Shown: one piece after another, positions 47,120 to 58,566 of the stretch
Numbering within the stretch: position 1 is the stretch's first letter
How the letters are laid out: every line of letters begins with the position of its first letter
From: Desulfuromonadaceae bacterium
Lineage (GTDB): Bacteria > Desulfobacterota > Desulfuromonadia > Desulfuromonadales > SZUA-401
Reading direction: 5' to 3'
Length of the DNA stretch: 64,000 nucleotides
Assembly (NCBI GenBank): GCA_003246035.1
Contig: QKBP01000075.1
Location: forward strand, 13,618-77,617
The notes under the pieces: generated by a model
Told to the model about the DNA's origin: nothing
What the model saw: only the letters and a program-made list of their open reading frames with translations
Databases searched by the model: none
Made by a program: the position numbers and the translations under genes

Positions 47120-48325
47120 CTAGATATTCTCCAGCAGATGGCCCATTTTTTCGCGCTTGGTGCGCAGATAATTGACGTTGTTTCCGGTGGCCTGCACCTG
47201 AATAGGAACGCGCTCGACAATCGAGATCCCGTAGCCTTCAAGCCCGACGATCTTCTTGGGGTTGTTGGTCATCAATCGGATCTTGCGGATACCGAGTTCG
47301 CTAAGAATCTGTGCACCGATGCCGTAGTCGCGCAGGTCGGCCTGGAAACCGAGAACTTCGTTGGCCTCCACGGTGTCATGCCCCTGGTCCTGCAGGGCAT
47401 ACGCCTTGAGCTTGTTGATCAGACCGATCCCACGCCCCTCCTGGCGCATGTAGAGAATGACCCCTCCTCCCTCGGCCTCGATCTGCGACATCGCGGCATG
47501 CAACTGATCACCGCAATCACAACGTTGTGAGCCGAAAACATCGCCGGTAAGACATTCGGAGTGGACGCGGACAAGAACCGGCTGTTCGGGGTCAATATCT
47601 CCCTTGACCAGGGCGAGATGTTGGGCCTTGTCGACGTCGTTCTCATAGGCAATCGCCTTGAAATCGCCGCCGAACGGTGTCGGGAGAACGGTCTCGGCGG
47701 CTCGGCGGACGAGCAGTTCCTTGCGCATCCGGTACGCAACCAGATCGGCGATCGTCACGATACGCAGGTTATGCTTTTGCGCGAATTCCTTCAGCTGAGG
47801 CATGCGCGCCATGGAACCGTCCTCGTTCATGATCTCGCAGATCACCCCGGCCGGCTTGAGCCCCGCCAGGCGGGACAGGTCGACCGAGCCCTCGGTCTGG
47901 CCGGCACGGACCAGCACGCCTCCCCGCTTCGCACGCAACGGAAAGACGTGTCCCGGCCGGGCCAGATCTCGCGCCGTCGAGTCATCGTCGATCGCGACCT
48001 GGATGGTGCGGGCGCGGTCGGCCGCGGAGATCCCCGTGGTCACGCCGGTCCTGGCCTCGATGGAGACCGTGAACGCGGTCCCGAACGACGAGGTATTCGC
48101 CTGGACCATGAGGGGAAGTTCAAGCAGGTCGGCCCGCTCTTCGGTCAGCGACAGGCAGATCAGGCCTCGCCCCTCGCGGGCCATGAAGTTGACCGCCTCA
48201 GGCGTAACCAGTTCCGCGGCCATGGCCAGGTCCCCCTCGTTCTCGCGGTCCTCATCATCGACAAGGATGACCATCTTGCCCTGGCGGATATCTTCGAGTG
48301 CTGCTTCGATGTTTTTAATCGGCAT
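47120..48325 (-). CDS. ribBA: Bifunctional DHBP synthase / GTP cyclohydrolase II
   Basis: Opens both branches of riboflavin synthesis. From ATG at 48325 (AAGGA upstream) the product is 401 aa; the ATG at 48343 lacks a good ribosome site. The DHBP synthase half (about 1-200) has [12 protein letters not shown] and the GCH-II half (about 205-401) has [18 protein letters not shown] with the zinc cysteines and GRGIGL. Both active sites look intact, so it should be bifunctional. Lies between ribE and ribH. Confidence 0.96.
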   Translation of the reverse strand: MPIKNIEAALEDIRQGKMVILVDDEDRENEGDLAMAAELVTPEAVNFMAREGRGLICLSLTEERADLLELPLMVQANTSSFGTAFTVSIEARTGVTTGISAADRARTIQVAIDDDSTARDLARPGHVFPLRAKRGGVLVRAGQTEGSVDLSRLAGLKPAGVICEIMNEDGSMARMPQLKEFAQKHNLRIVTIADLVAYRMRKELLVRRAAETVLPTPFGGDFKAIAYENDVDKAQHLALVKGDIDPEQPVLVRVHSECLTGDVFGSQRCDCGDQLHAAMSQIEAEGGGVILYMRQEGRGIGLINKLKAYALQDQGHDTVEANEVLGFQADLRDYGIGAQILSELGIRKIRLMTNNPKKIVGLEGYGISIVERVPIQVQATGNNVNYLRTKREKMGHLLENI

Positions 48326-48356
48326 ATCCTTGCTACCTTCCATGTAACGGACGTAC

Positions 48357-49007
48357 TCAGGTGAAACCGTGTCGGGCCAGGAAATCGAAATCGAGACGTG
48401 ACCCGGATTCTGTCTCTCGGCGGCCCACCAGAAGGCGCGCCACGTATTTACCGATCAGGTCGGTCTCAATGTTGACGGTATCTCCCACGTAACGCTCGGC
48501 GAGCGTCGTTTTTCCGAGGGTGTGGGGAATGATCGCCACCGAAAACGATTCGGCCTCGACCCGGCTGACCGTAAGACTGATCCCGTCAATCGCCACCGAG
48601 CCCTTGTCGACAAGTAAGCGCAAGGTCTCCGGCTCGGCCGCGAAACGGAAGACCTCCATGTTCCCCTGTCTCTGGCGCGAGGAGACCCGAGCCAGACTGT
48701 CGATGTGACCGGTCACCAGGTGCCCTCCCAGCCGGTCTCCGAAACGCAGAGCACGTTCCAGATTGACGTGGGCCCCTTGGTGCAAGCTTCCGAGGTTCGT
48801 CCGATCTAGGGTTTCCGGGGAAGCGTCTGCCGAAAAACTCCGCCCCTGCTTCGACACCACCGTCAGACATGCTCCGCTGACGGCGATGCTGTCGCCGATG
48901 GCCACCTCGGCCAGCGGCAACCGGGTCTGTATGGAGACCACGCCCCCCCCTTCCCTTCGGACAAGGGAATCGAGAGTCCCGACATCTTCGATCAGTCCGG
49001 TGAACAT
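48357..49007 (-). CDS. ribE: Riboflavin synthase, alpha chain
   Basis: Dismutates two lumazines to riboflavin, 216 aa. The repeated lumazine-binding halves start [15 protein letters not shown] and [15 protein letters not shown], with the conserved GACLTV motif. It overlaps the ribD stop by 16 nt. Fifth in glyA-dCMP deaminase-nrdR-ribD-ribE-ribBA-ribH. Confidence 0.96.
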   Translation of the reverse strand: MFTGLIEDVGTLDSLVRREGGGVVSIQTRLPLAEVAIGDSIAVSGACLTVVSKQGRSFSADASPETLDRTNLGSLHQGAHVNLERALRFGDRLGGHLVTGHIDSLARVSSRQRQGNMEVFRFAAEPETLRLLVDKGSVAIDGISLTVSRVEAESFSVAIIPHTLGKTTLAERYVGDTVNIETDLIGKYVARLLVGRRETESGSRLDFDFLARHGFT

Positions 49008-50107
49008 TCAGGCACCTCTGCCTCGACGACCATGTCTCCACCGCACAACGACATGCGTACGTTCTGCAGTCCGCAGGCGTCGGCCATTCGTTCGACACCG
49101 GCCCCCACGAACAGAGGACGGCCATCGCTTCCGCCGCAGATTTTGGGCGCTATGTAGAGCTGAACGCGCTGAATCAAGCCGCAGCGCCAGAAGCTCCCGG
49201 CAAGCTGCGCGCCACCTTCCAGCATAATGTATTGATACCCCTGCTGTCCAAGGACACGACAGAGCGCGCGGGGGTCGATCCGACTATCAGCGCCCGGTGA
49301 GGTTTCGAGGATCTCGACCCCCCGTCCCTCGAGACGCTGGCGCTTTTGTGGATCGGCAGCCTTGGTCGTCGCCACGATCACCCGAGCCCCGGAGTGACTC
49401 TCGAGCACGCTGGCATCCTCGGGGATACGCAGACGGGTGTCGACGATGATGCGATCGGCATCCCGCCCCCCTTCCTGGAGGCGAGTTGTCAACCGCGGAT
49501 TGTCCGCCAGCACCGTGCCGGCCCCGACCATGAGCGCATCGACCCGGTCGCGCAGGCGATGGACCTGATCGCGGCTCTCGGCGCTGGAAATCCAGCGCGA
49601 ATCGCCGCTGCGAGTCGCTGTCACACCATCAAGAGTCATCGCCCCCTTGAACAGCACCAGCGGCATCCCGGTCGTCACATGCCGTGCAAACGGAGCCACC
49701 AGATAACGGCATTCGCTCTCCATAAGCCCCTGCTCGACATCGATACCGGCTTCGCGGAGTTGCGCGATTCCGTTGCCAGCGACGCGGGGGTTGGGATCGA
49801 CGGCCCCGACATACACCTTGCGGATTCCGGCGGCAATGATCGCCTCGGTACACGGACCGGTTCTGCCGGTATGGCAACACGGCTCCAGGGTCACGTAAAG
49901 TTCGGCACCGCGGGCGGACTCGCGAGCCTCGCGCAGAGCAAAGATCTCGGCATGCGGTTCGCCGGCGCGAGGGTGAAAGCCCTGGCCGACGACTCTCCCC
50001 TCACGGACGATGACAGCTCCGACCGGCGGATTCGGGCGGGTCCTCCCCTCGCCCAGTTTGGCCAGATTGAGGGCGACCTGCATATGTTCGTGACGATTGG
50101 CGTCCAC
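48992..50107 (-). CDS. ribD: Riboflavin biosynthesis deaminase/reductase RibD
   Basis: Bifunctional enzyme, 371 aa. The deaminase domain (about 1-145) has the zinc motif HAEIFALREA and PCCHTGRTGPC. The reductase domain (about 146-368) includes FKGAMTLDG and EGGAQLAGSF. The start is GTG at 50107 with GGGAG 8 nt upstream; the ATG at 50083 is an alternative. It follows nrdR by 26 bp. Confidence 0.95.
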   Translation of the reverse strand: MDANRHEHMQVALNLAKLGEGRTRPNPPVGAVIVREGRVVGQGFHPRAGEPHAEIFALREARESARGAELYVTLEPCCHTGRTGPCTEAIIAAGIRKVYVGAVDPNPRVAGNGIAQLREAGIDVEQGLMESECRYLVAPFARHVTTGMPLVLFKGAMTLDGVTATRSGDSRWISSAESRDQVHRLRDRVDALMVGAGTVLADNPRLTTRLQEGGRDADRIIVDTRLRIPEDASVLESHSGARVIVATTKAADPQKRQRLEGRGVEILETSPGADSRIDPRALCRVLGQQGYQYIMLEGGAQLAGSFWRCGLIQRVQLYIAPKICGGSDGRPLFVGAGVERMADACGLQNVRMSLCGGDMVVEAEVPECSPD

Positions 50108-50133
50108 GTCGACACTCCCGGCGTGAATCGCGC

Positions 50134-50613
50134 CTAGACCTGTGGCGGCTCGCCATTCTCGGCCTTGGCGAGAATCCCCTTGAGTTCCAGCATGAACTCG
50201 TTGATATCCTTGAACTGTCTGTAGACGCTGGCGAAGCGGACATAGGCCACCTGATCGACGTCGCGCAGGGCGTCCATGACCGCCTCACCGATTCGGCTCG
50301 ATTCGATCTCGCGCTCGCCGCTCTCTTGTAAGGAGACCTCGAGACGATCGACCATCTTTTCAATCGTGGCGATCGGCACCGGGCGCTTCTCGCAGGCTCT
50401 CTGCATGCCGGCGATAATCTTCGTGCGGTCGAAGGTCTCACGCCGGCCATCCTTCTTGACCACCAGGGGGAGACTCTCCTCGACGCGTTCGTACGTGGTG
50501 AAACGACGCTCACAGTCGATGCACTCACGGCGCCGCCGGATATTGTTCCCTTCCTTGCCGAGGCGCGAATCGATGACCTTGGTGTCCGCAAAACCACAGA
50601 AGGGGCACTTCAT
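50134..50613 (-). CDS. nrdR: Transcriptional repressor NrdR
   Basis: ATP/dATP-sensing repressor of ribonucleotide reductase genes, 159 aa. A zinc ribbon (CPFCG, 3-7; [15 protein letters not shown], about 31-45) precedes an ATP-cone domain (about 49-139). The C-terminal tail is slightly longer than in E. coli. It overlaps the dCMP deaminase gene by 4 nt, a functionally fitting pair in nucleotide supply. Confidence 0.97.
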   Translation of the reverse strand: MKCPFCGFADTKVIDSRLGKEGNNIRRRRECIDCERRFTTYERVEESLPLVVKKDGRRETFDRTKIIAGMQRACEKRPVPIATIEKMVDRLEVSLQESGEREIESSRIGEAVMDALRDVDQVAYVRFASVYRQFKDINEFMLELKGILAKAENGEPPQV

Positions 50614-51086
50614 GGCGTCTCCTCCGGGAGAATGGTTCGACCCGAAAACTGAGTGGTCTCGACGCGGGCTTCCTCGAGCATTTCCCTACCCAGTTCGTCA
50701 GGATAACCCGAGAGGTAAATGACCCTGCGAATCCCGGCGTTGATCAGCATCTTGGCGCAGATCACGCACGGAAAATTGGAACAGTACAGGGTCCCCCCGC
50801 TGATATTCACACCGTGCTTGGCCGCCTGGATAATCGCGTTCTGCTCCGCGTGCAGACCACGGCAGAGCTCATGGCGTTCCCCGGAGGGAACCTTGAGACG
50901 TTCCCGCAGACAGCCGGTTTCGGCACAGTGGGTGACCCCCGCGGGGGTCCCATTGTAGCCGGTGGCAAGGACGTTGCCTTCCTTGACGATCACCGCGCCG
51001 ACCTGCCGACGAAGACACGTCGACCGGGTTGCCACCAGACGGGCAATCCCCATGAAGTACTCGTCCCAGGTCGGCCGATTATCCAT
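50610..51086 (-). CDS. dCMP deaminase (ComEB-like)
   Basis: Zinc-dependent cytidine/deoxycytidylate deaminase family, 158 aa from ATG at 51086. The zinc motif is [11 protein letters not shown] with the paired PCVICAK, and a conserved [13 protein letters not shown] segment is present. The in-frame extension to 51203 overlaps glyA and is rejected. It starts 2 bp after glyA and overlaps nrdR. It supplies dUMP for thymidylate synthesis, in keeping with glyA, which provides one-carbon units. Confidence 0.94.
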   Translation of the reverse strand: MDNRPTWDEYFMGIARLVATRSTCLRRQVGAVIVKEGNVLATGYNGTPAGVTHCAETGCLRERLKVPSGERHELCRGLHAEQNAIIQAAKHGVNISGGTLYCSNFPCVICAKMLINAGIRRVIYLSGYPDELGREMLEEARVETTQFSGRTILPEETP

Positions 51087-51088
51087 TG

Positions 51089-52339
51089 TTAACGCAGTCG
51101 GTGGGCGTAAAGCGGAAACGAGGAGCAGAGGTCCCGGACCTTGGCCCGGATCGCGGCAAGCTCCTGCTGGTTGCCGACATTGTCGAGGGCCCGGGCGATC
51201 CACTCACCGATCTGGCGCATCTCGGTTTCCTTGAGACCGCGTGTCGTGGTCGCAGGAGTACCGATCCGGATCCCCGAAGTGACAAAAGGCGAGCGGGTAT
51301 CAAAGGGGACAGCGTTTTTGTTGACGGTGATGCCAGCTTCTTCGAGGGTCGCCTCGGCTTCCTTGCCGGTCAGTTCGGTACCGGTGAAGTCAAGCAGCAT
51401 CAGGTGGTTATCGGTCCCCCCCGAGACCAGCTTGAAATTGTGCGCCATCAGGGTCTCGGCCAGGGCCTTGGCATTCTTGACCACTTGCTGGGCGTAGGTC
51501 TTGAACTCGGGCTGCAACGCTTCCTTGAAGGCGACGGCTTTGCCGGCAATGGCATGCATCAGCGGACCGCCCTGAATCCCCGGGAAGATGTTGCTGTTGA
51601 GCTTCTTGGCTTGCTCTTCGCCGCACAGGATCAGCCCCCCGCGTGGACCACGCAGGGTCTTGTGGGTCGTCGAGGTGACATATTCGGCATGCGGGACGGG
51701 GTTGGGGTGCTCACCGGCGGCCACGAGGCCGGCGATATGGGCCATGTCGACCATCACCGTGGCGCCGACGTCATCGGCGACCTTTCGGAAGGCCTCGAAA
51801 TCGATGGTCCGCGGATAGGCACTGGCCCCCACGACGATCAGCTTGGGACGATGCTCGCGCGCCAGTGTCGCAACCTCGTCATAATCGATCCGCCCGGTCT
51901 CCTTGTCCACGCCGTAGGCGACGATATTGAACAGCTTGCCGGAAAAGTTGACCGGCGAACCGTGGGTCAGATGCCCGCCGTGGGCCAGGTTCATGCCGAG
52001 AACCGTGTCGCCGGGCTGACATTCGGCAAAATAGACCGCCATGTTGGCCTGGGAACCCGAGTGGGGCTGAACGTTGGCATGGTCGGCGCCGAAGATCTGT
52101 CGGGCGCGATCGATCGCGAGCTGCTCAGCGACATCGACGAATTCACAGCCACCATAGTAACGCTTGCCGGGATAACCTTCGGCGTACTTGTTCGTCAGCA
52201 CCGAACCCTGGGCCTCAAGGACCCGTTCGCTGACAAAGTTTTCCGAAGCGATAAACTCGAGGCTGTATTCCTGCCGCTCGGTCTCCTTGCGGATGGCGGA
52301 TGCCACCTCAGGATCAAAGTCGTTCAGCAACTGCGACAT
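51089..52339 (-). CDS. glyA: Serine hydroxymethyltransferase
   Basis: PLP enzyme that makes glycine and 5,10-methylene-THF from serine, 416 aa. The PLP lysine is in [16 protein letters not shown] (about residue 228). Other signatures are [12 protein letters not shown] and [13 protein letters not shown]. First gene of the series to hom; it is preceded by the rpiB terminator, and a 6-bp palindrome lies upstream. Confidence 0.98.
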   Translation of the reverse strand: MSQLLNDFDPEVASAIRKETERQEYSLEFIASENFVSERVLEAQGSVLTNKYAEGYPGKRYYGGCEFVDVAEQLAIDRARQIFGADHANVQPHSGSQANMAVYFAECQPGDTVLGMNLAHGGHLTHGSPVNFSGKLFNIVAYGVDKETGRIDYDEVATLAREHRPKLIVVGASAYPRTIDFEAFRKVADDVGATVMVDMAHIAGLVAAGEHPNPVPHAEYVTSTTHKTLRGPRGGLILCGEEQAKKLNSNIFPGIQGGPLMHAIAGKAVAFKEALQPEFKTYAQQVVKNAKALAETLMAHNFKLVSGGTDNHLMLLDFTGTELTGKEAEATLEEAGITVNKNAVPFDTRSPFVTSGIRIGTPATTTRGLKETEMRQIGEWIARALDNVGNQQELAAIRAKVRDLCSSFPLYAHRLR

Positions 52340-52376
52340 CGTGCATGTCTCCTTTTCTTGACGAATTCCACTGGAA

Positions 52377-52392
52377 ACGTATCAACATACGT
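52377..52392. promoter_or_regulatory. Palindrome upstream of glyA
   Basis: ACGTAT-CAAC-ATACGT is a perfect 6-bp inverted repeat, about 40 bp before the glyA start. It may be a regulator-binding site. It does not match the PurR box. Confidence 0.35.
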
Positions 52393-52398
52393 GAATGA

Positions 52399-52427
52399 AC
52401 AAAAAAGGGCAGGCACCACGCCTGCCC
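52399..52427 (-). terminator. Intrinsic terminator after rpiB
   Basis: GGGCAGGC and GCCTGCCC pair as an 8-bp stem with a 5-nt loop, followed on the minus strand by TTTTTT. It separates the fab-rpiB series from glyA. Confidence 0.92.
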
Positions 52428-52437
52428 TGATTGGTGC

Positions 52438-52893
52438 TTAAAGGGCCCCTTCCCTGAGCTGCTTTTCGATCTCCGCGATCTTGTCGAGCCGTCGCTGGTG
52501 CCGCCCCCCCTCGAAGGGCGTGTCGAGCCAGACTTCAACGAGCTTGCAGGCCTCCTGAACATCGAGAACCCGCCCGCCGAGAACGAGGACATTGGCGTCG
52601 TTGTGTTCCCGTGACATCTGGGCGGTGAAGACGTCGGTGACCAGCGCCGCGCGGACGCCGGGGAACTTGTTCGCGACGATCGACATGCCGATCCCGGTCC
52701 CGCAGATCAGAATCCCGCGCTCCGCCTTCCCCGTCGACACGGCACGTGCGACCTTCTCACCGAAGTCGGGATAATCAACCGATTCGGGGCTGATCGTGCC
52801 GAGGTCGTCCGTTCCCAGACCCCGGCCGCCCAACACCTGCTTGACGGCCTCCTTAAGCTCGATGCCACCGTGGTCGCTCGCGATGACCAGCAT
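52438..52893 (-). CDS. rpiB: Ribose-5-phosphate isomerase B
   Basis: Interconverts ribose 5-phosphate and ribulose 5-phosphate, 151 aa from ATG at 52893. Motifs are [18 protein letters not shown], the catalytic-Cys segment [12 protein letters not shown] and [13 protein letters not shown]. The longer ORF to 53109 is out of frame with fabF and is rejected. Last gene of the fab series, 4 bp after fabF. Confidence 0.95.
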   Translation of the reverse strand: MLVIASDHGGIELKEAVKQVLGGRGLGTDDLGTISPESVDYPDFGEKVARAVSTGKAERGILICGTGIGMSIVANKFPGVRAALVTDVFTAQMSREHNDANVLVLGGRVLDVQEACKLVEVWLDTPFEGGRHQRRLDKIAEIEKQLREGAL

Positions 52894-52897
52894 CGGC

Positions 52898-54133
<1,236 letters not shown>

Positions 54134-54187
54134 GGCAGATATCCTTGCTGATGGTGTCGCGAAATGGTGCTCACGTAGACGCAATGA

Positions 54188-54219
54188 CCCCTGCGCTCGA
54201 AGGCTTTCGGGCGCAGGGG
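54188..54219 (-). repeat. Long hairpin between acpP and fabF
   Basis: CCCCTGCGC and GCGCAGGGG pair around an inner CGAA/TTCG stem, giving about 13 bp with one mismatch. There is no T run after it, so mRNA processing or stability is likelier than termination. It begins about 55 nt before the fabF start. Confidence 0.7.
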
Positions 54220-54220
54220 C

Positions 54221-54251
54221 AAAAACTGCGGGGAAGAGCGAGCTCTTCCCC
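54221..54251 (-). terminator. Hairpin just after acpP (partial terminator)
   Basis: GGGGAAGAGC and GCTCTTCCCC form a 10-bp perfect stem about 10 nt after the acpP stop. Leftward it is followed by GCAGTTTTT, a weak T run, so it could give partial termination and raise acpP over fabF. Confidence 0.7.
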
Positions 54252-54261
54252 CTCACATGCT

Positions 54262-54495
54262 CTAGCTGTTTTCGGTGATGTACGAAACAGCGTCCTGTAC
54301 GGTCTGGATCTTTTCGGCGTCCTCGTCGGAAATCTCGATGTCGAATTCCTCTTCGAGAGCCATGACCAGCTCGACGGTGTCGAGAGAGTCAGCACCGAGA
54401 TCTTCCATGAAGGAAGCTTCGTCGGTAACCTGATCTTCATCAACGCCCAGCTGCTCAGCGACGATCTGTTTCACGCGCTCTGCGATCGAAGCCAT
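54262..54495 (-). CDS. acpP: Acyl carrier protein
   Basis: Carries growing acyl chains on 4'-phosphopantetheine, 77 aa and acidic. The prosthetic serine is S37 in [18 protein letters not shown]. Lies between fabG (45-bp gap) and fabF (128-bp gap with two hairpins). Confidence 0.98.
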   Translation of the reverse strand: MASIAERVKQIVAEQLGVDEDQVTDEASFMEDLGADSLDTVELVMALEEEFDIEISDEDAEKIQTVQDAVSYITENS

Positions 54496-54540
54496 GTCCT
54501 ACCTCCTTTGTTGTTGTAGCCGATCTATGACCGGGATTGT

Positions 54541-55278
54541 TTACATGTACATGCCGCCGTTGACACCAAGCGTCTGCCCGGTGATGTACCCGGACGCGTC
54601 GGATGCCAGGAACGCTACGGCATGCGCGATATCTTCGGAGGCACCGAAACGGCCCAGAGGGATCTGGGCGGCCAGTTCGGTGCGAACCTTTTCGGGAAGC
54701 TCATCGGTCATATCGGTCTCGATGAAGCCAGGGGTGATCGCGTTGACCGTCACGTTGCGACGTGCGAGCTCACGTGCCATCGACTTGGTCAGCCCGAGCA
54801 AACCGGCTTTACTGGCGCAGTAATTGGCCTGACCCGGGTTCCCCATTTCAGCGACAACCGAAGAGATGTTGATGATACGCCCAAAGCGCTTCTTGGTCAT
54901 GACCTTGGCCGCCTCCCGAGAGCAGAGAAAGGCGCCCTTTAAGTTGACATCGAGGACCGTATCCCAATCTTCGTCCTTCATACGCATCAGCAGACCGTCT
55001 CGGGTGATACCGGCGTTGTTCACGAGAATATCAACCGTGCCATAAGCCGCAACCGTCTCGGAAATGAGTTTTTCCGCGTCGCTGCCGACGGAAACGTCGC
55101 CTGCGACCACGAGAGAGGTCCCGCCGCCAGAAGTAATCTCATCGGCTACGGTCTGTAGCAGCTCGGCATTCCGAGCCGACAGAACGACCTTGGCCCCCTG
55201 GGTCGCGAGGATCTTGGCTATCTCCTTGCCGATTCCCCGGGAGGCCCCGGTCACAATGGCGACCTTATCCTTGAGCAT
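54541..55278 (-). CDS. fabG: 3-oxoacyl-[acyl-carrier-protein] reductase
   Basis: NADPH-dependent ketoreductase of fatty acid synthesis, 245 aa. SDR motifs are TGASRGIGKEIA (12-23), NNAGITRDGLLMRM, and the Ser/Tyr/Lys triad in ISSVVAE and YCASKAG. ATG at 55278 has GGAG 8 nt upstream; a GTG one codon earlier is possible. Between fabD and acpP. Confidence 0.97.
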   Translation of the reverse strand: MLKDKVAIVTGASRGIGKEIAKILATQGAKVVLSARNAELLQTVADEITSGGGTSLVVAGDVSVGSDAEKLISETVAAYGTVDILVNNAGITRDGLLMRMKDEDWDTVLDVNLKGAFLCSREAAKVMTKKRFGRIINISSVVAEMGNPGQANYCASKAGLLGLTKSMARELARRNVTVNAITPGFIETDMTDELPEKVRTELAAQIPLGRFGASEDIAHAVAFLASDASGYITGQTLGVNGGMYM

Positions 55279-55290
55279 CACGTGAACTCC

Positions 55291-56205
55291 TTACAACGCC
55301 TTCAGGCTGTCGAGGTCCTCGACATTCTGCACCGTGGCGCCCTTGGCAATTCGCTTGACCAGACCGGAAAGCACCTTGCCCGGACCGATCTCGACAAAGC
55401 GCGTTACTCCGCTCTCGACCATCGCCTCAATCGATTCGTCCCAGCGAACCGGAGCGCTGACCTGCCGGACGAGCAGATCCTTGACCCGGGTGGAATCGCT
55501 GTTGGGAGATGCCTCGACATTGCTCACCACGGGTGCCGACAGAGGACCGATAGTCAACGCCTCGAGCACTGAAGCGAGACGATCACCGGCAGGTTGCATG
55601 AGGCTGCAATGGAAAGGGGCGCTGACCGGGAGGAGCATGGCACGCTTGGCGCCTCGTTCACTCGCCAGGGCGACGGCTCTCTCGACGGCTCCGGCATGGC
55701 CGGCGATGACGACCTGAACCGGGCTGTTGAAATTAGCCGGGGCAACGACTTCACCCTGAGCAGCTTCGGCACAGACCTTCTCGAGGTTGTCGCGATCAAA
55801 CCCCATGATCGCGGCCATAGCCCCGACGCCTACCGGAACGGCTTCCTGCATAAACGCCCCACGCTGGCGAACAGTCTTCACAGCGTCGGCGAAACCGAGC
55901 GCGCCGGCACACACCAGCGCGGAATATTCGCCCAGTGAATGCCCCGCAACAAAATCAGGGGAGTGCCCGGTCTCGTCCGAGAGGACGCGGAGCGCAGCAA
56001 CACTGGCGGTGAGAATTGCAGGCTGAGTGTTGGTCGTCAGCTTGAGCTGGTCTTCGGGGCCATTGAAACAGAGACCGGCGAGATCAAAGCCGAGCGCGTC
56101 GTTGGCTTCTTCGAAGATCTCACGAGCAGAGGCAAAATTGTCGGCGAGCTCTTTGCCCATACCGGCATACTGCGAACCCTGACCCGGAAAAATAAATGCG
56201 AGCAT
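55291..56205 (-). CDS. fabD: Malonyl-CoA:ACP transacylase
   Basis: Loads malonate onto ACP, 304 aa from ATG at 56205 (GGGGAAG upstream). The catalytic Ser is in VAGHSLGEYSALV and the oxyanion region in FIFPGQGSQYAGMG. A later catalytic His lies in SAPFHCSLM. The in-frame start at 56226 is less likely. Between fabH and fabG. Confidence 0.97.
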   Translation of the reverse strand: MLAFIFPGQGSQYAGMGKELADNFASAREIFEEANDALGFDLAGLCFNGPEDQLKLTTNTQPAILTASVAALRVLSDETGHSPDFVAGHSLGEYSALVCAGALGFADAVKTVRQRGAFMQEAVPVGVGAMAAIMGFDRDNLEKVCAEAAQGEVVAPANFNSPVQVVIAGHAGAVERAVALASERGAKRAMLLPVSAPFHCSLMQPAGDRLASVLEALTIGPLSAPVVSNVEASPNSDSTRVKDLLVRQVSAPVRWDESIEAMVESGVTRFVEIGPGKVLSGLVKRIAKGATVQNVEDLDSLKAL

Positions 56206-56251
56206 GCTGTCTTCCCCTCTGTTCATCGATTCGGTGGCGATTCAGCCCGTT

Positions 56252-57229
56252 CTACCAGCGGATAAGAGCTGAAGCCCAGGTGAACCCTCCGCCGAAAGCA
56301 TCGAGCAGTATCAGGGCATTCTCCTTGACCAGCCCCTTGCGATTGGCTTCGTCCAGAGCGATGGGGATCGATGCTGCCGAGGTATTCCCGAAGCGATCGA
56401 CATTCACATAGACCTGTTCGTCAGTAAGCTTGAGACGCTTGGCCGCCGCTTCGAGAATACGGCGATTGGCCTGGTGGGGGATAAAGAGATCGACCTGTTC
56501 CCGGCTGACCTGGTTGGCCTCGAGGGCTTCCTCGGCAACTTCCGTCAACATACGGACAGCGACCTTAAAGACCTCGTTCCCTTCCATCTTCAGGAAGTTG
56601 ATACGCTTGTCCAGCCCTTCGGCACTGGCCGGGTTGGCCGCACCGAAGCCGGGCTGGCAGAGCAGACCGGCGTACTGTCCGTCGGCGTGGAGGTGCGTGG
56701 AGAGGACACCACGCTCCCCTTCGCGCGCTTCCAGAAGCACGGCACCGGCACCGTCGCCAAACAGAACACAGGTATTGCGATCCTGCCAGTCGATGGCGCG
56801 GCTGAGAATCTCTGCACCGATGACAAGGGCTCTTTTCACCTTGCCGCTTTCAATCTGGGCAACCGCGTTGGACAACGCGTAGACAAATCCACTGCATGCA
56901 GCCGACAGATCGAAGGCCGCCGCATTGGTTGCGCCGAGTTTGTGCTGGGTCAGGCATGCGGTCGCCGGCCACGGGTAGTCGCCGGTAATCGTCCCGACAA
57001 TAATCAGCTCGAGATCCTCGGGGGACCAGCCCGCCATGGCGAGGGCCTTTTGAGCCGCCTTAACGCAGAGATCGGAGGTGACTTCGTCATCAGCAGCGAT
57101 GTGTCGTTCACGGATACCGGTACGGGAAACAATCCACTCGTCCGAGGTATCGAGAAATTTCTCCAGGTCGAAATTAGTCAGGACCTTCTCAGGTACATAG
57201 GAACCGGTTCCGGCGATAAAAGCTTTCAC
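56252..57229 (-). CDS. fabH: 3-oxoacyl-[acyl-carrier-protein] synthase III
   Basis: Initiating condensing enzyme, 325 aa. The Cys-His-Asn triad is visible in DLSAACSGFVYAL, FIPHQANRRIL and the later VDRFGNTSAASIP segment. Follows plsX by 44 bp and precedes fabD by 46 bp. Confidence 0.97.
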   Translation of the reverse strand: MKAFIAGTGSYVPEKVLTNFDLEKFLDTSDEWIVSRTGIRERHIAADDEVTSDLCVKAAQKALAMAGWSPEDLELIIVGTITGDYPWPATACLTQHKLGATNAAAFDLSAACSGFVYALSNAVAQIESGKVKRALVIGAEILSRAIDWQDRNTCVLFGDGAGAVLLEAREGERGVLSTHLHADGQYAGLLCQPGFGAANPASAEGLDKRINFLKMEGNEVFKVAVRMLTEVAEEALEANQVSREQVDLFIPHQANRRILEAAAKRLKLTDEQVYVNVDRFGNTSAASIPIALDEANRKGLVKENALILLDAFGGGFTWASALIRW

Positions 57230-57273
57230 TCTAAACGTCTCCTTCGCTCCAGAAGTACGCGGAGGTTCTCTTT

Positions 57274-58275
57274 TCAGCGTAGGGCAAGCTGCTGTATCAG
57301 CTTTTCGATCACCTGCTGCTCGGCATAGTCGCGCGCAAAACGGACGGCATTAGCGATCGCCTTGGGGTTCGAGCCTCCATGGCAGATCATCCCGACGCCA
57401 TTAATCCCGAGCAGCGGAGCGCCGCCGTACTCCGCATAATCGAGCTTTTTCTTGAACGCTCTAAAGGACGGACGGGAGAGCAGGTAACCGAGCTTGCTCA
57501 GCAAACGTTTGCCGAGCTCCTGCTTTAGCATGCTCCCTATGGCATCGGCAAGCCCTTCGGAAACTTTTAGCAGCACATTACCGACGAAGCCGTCGCACAC
57601 TACCACATCGACAGAACCGTTAAAGACATCACGTCCCTCGATGTATCCGACGTACTCAAGGGGGGCATCCTTGAGAAGCTGGTGCGTCCCGCGGGTCAGG
57701 TCGTTCCCCTTCCCCTCCTCGCTCCCGTTGGACAGCAGGCCGACCCGGGGGGCTTCCTTGCCGAGCACGTGACGAGAGTAGACATCACCCATGATGGCAA
57801 ACTGTTTGAGATGCTGAGGTTTGCAGTCGACGTTTCCGCCGGCATCAAGGACGAGCGTCTGGTCCTTGAGGTTGGGCATCAGGGTGGCGATGGCGGGGCG
57901 ATCGATCCCCTTGACACGCTTGAGGACGAACATGCCAGCAGCCATGGTCGCACCGGAGTTGCCGGTACTGACCACGGCATGAGCCTCACCGTTCTTGACA
58001 AGCTCGAAAGCCACGCGAATCGAGCTATCTTTCTTTTTCCGAACCGCGTCAGAAGCCGAATCGTTCATGCCGACAACTTGACTGGCATGATGAACACGAA
58101 TATCCAACCCGTCGCATGCATGGTTGGCCAGCTCAGCTTCAATTCTCCCCTTGTCACCGACCAGGATCACTGGAATATTCCAGAGACGCGAGGATTGCAC
58201 CGCACCAGCCACCTCGGCCGCGGGAGCGTGATCCCCCCCCATGGCGTCGACGGCGACAATGACATGACCGCTCAA
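57274..58275 (-). CDS. plsX: Phosphate acyltransferase PlsX
   Basis: Makes acyl-phosphate from acyl-ACP for phospholipid synthesis, 333 aa. Motifs are [12 protein letters not shown] at the start, [16 protein letters not shown] and [16 protein letters not shown]. Sits between rpmF (27 bp) and fabH, the widespread rpmF-plsX-fabH arrangement. Confidence 0.96.
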   Translation of the reverse strand: MSGHVIVAVDAMGGDHAPAAEVAGAVQSSRLWNIPVILVGDKGRIEAELANHACDGLDIRVHHASQVVGMNDSASDAVRKKKDSSIRVAFELVKNGEAHAVVSTGNSGATMAAGMFVLKRVKGIDRPAIATLMPNLKDQTLVLDAGGNVDCKPQHLKQFAIMGDVYSRHVLGKEAPRVGLLSNGSEEGKGNDLTRGTHQLLKDAPLEYVGYIEGRDVFNGSVDVVVCDGFVGNVLLKVSEGLADAIGSMLKQELGKRLLSKLGYLLSRPSFRAFKKKLDYAEYGGAPLLGINGVGMICHGGSNPKAIANAVRFARDYAEQQVIEKLIQQLALR

Positions 58276-58302
58276 GTGATTGCTCCCGTAAAGGGTCGGT
58301 CT

Positions 58303-58482
58303 TTATTCTTCGCCGGAGGTGACGTCTTTGCCCTTGTAGGTGCCGCACGAGGGGCAGGCACGGTGCGGCAGTTTGGTCTCTTTGCACTGGGGACAAACCG
58401 AGAGGCCGGGTGAAACAATGGAGTCGTGGGCCCGACGCATGTCGCGCTTCGATTTGGAAGTCTTCTTCTTGGGTACTGCCAT
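58303..58482 (-). CDS. rpmF: 50S ribosomal protein L32
   Basis: Small zinc-type L32, 59 aa from ATG at 58482. The start [19 protein letters not shown] is diagnostic, and [18 protein letters not shown] (about 31-48) gives the four zinc Cys. The longer ORF to 58515 is not used by the family. Between the YceD-like gene and plsX. Confidence 0.97.
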   Translation of the reverse strand: MAVPKKKTSKSKRDMRRAHDSIVSPGLSVCPQCKETKLPHRACPSCGTYKGKDVTSGEE

Positions 58483-58566
58483 GATCTGTATCTCCTTTGT
58501 ACATGAGCCGGGCAAATAGCCCGAATAGCTGAATCTGATTATGTAAGATCTATACAGGCCAGGTCA

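Noticed and set aside
46625..50107. FMN riboswitch in the riboflavin genes
   Set aside because: The rib genes are joined by short gaps or overlaps with no leader long enough for the RFN element.
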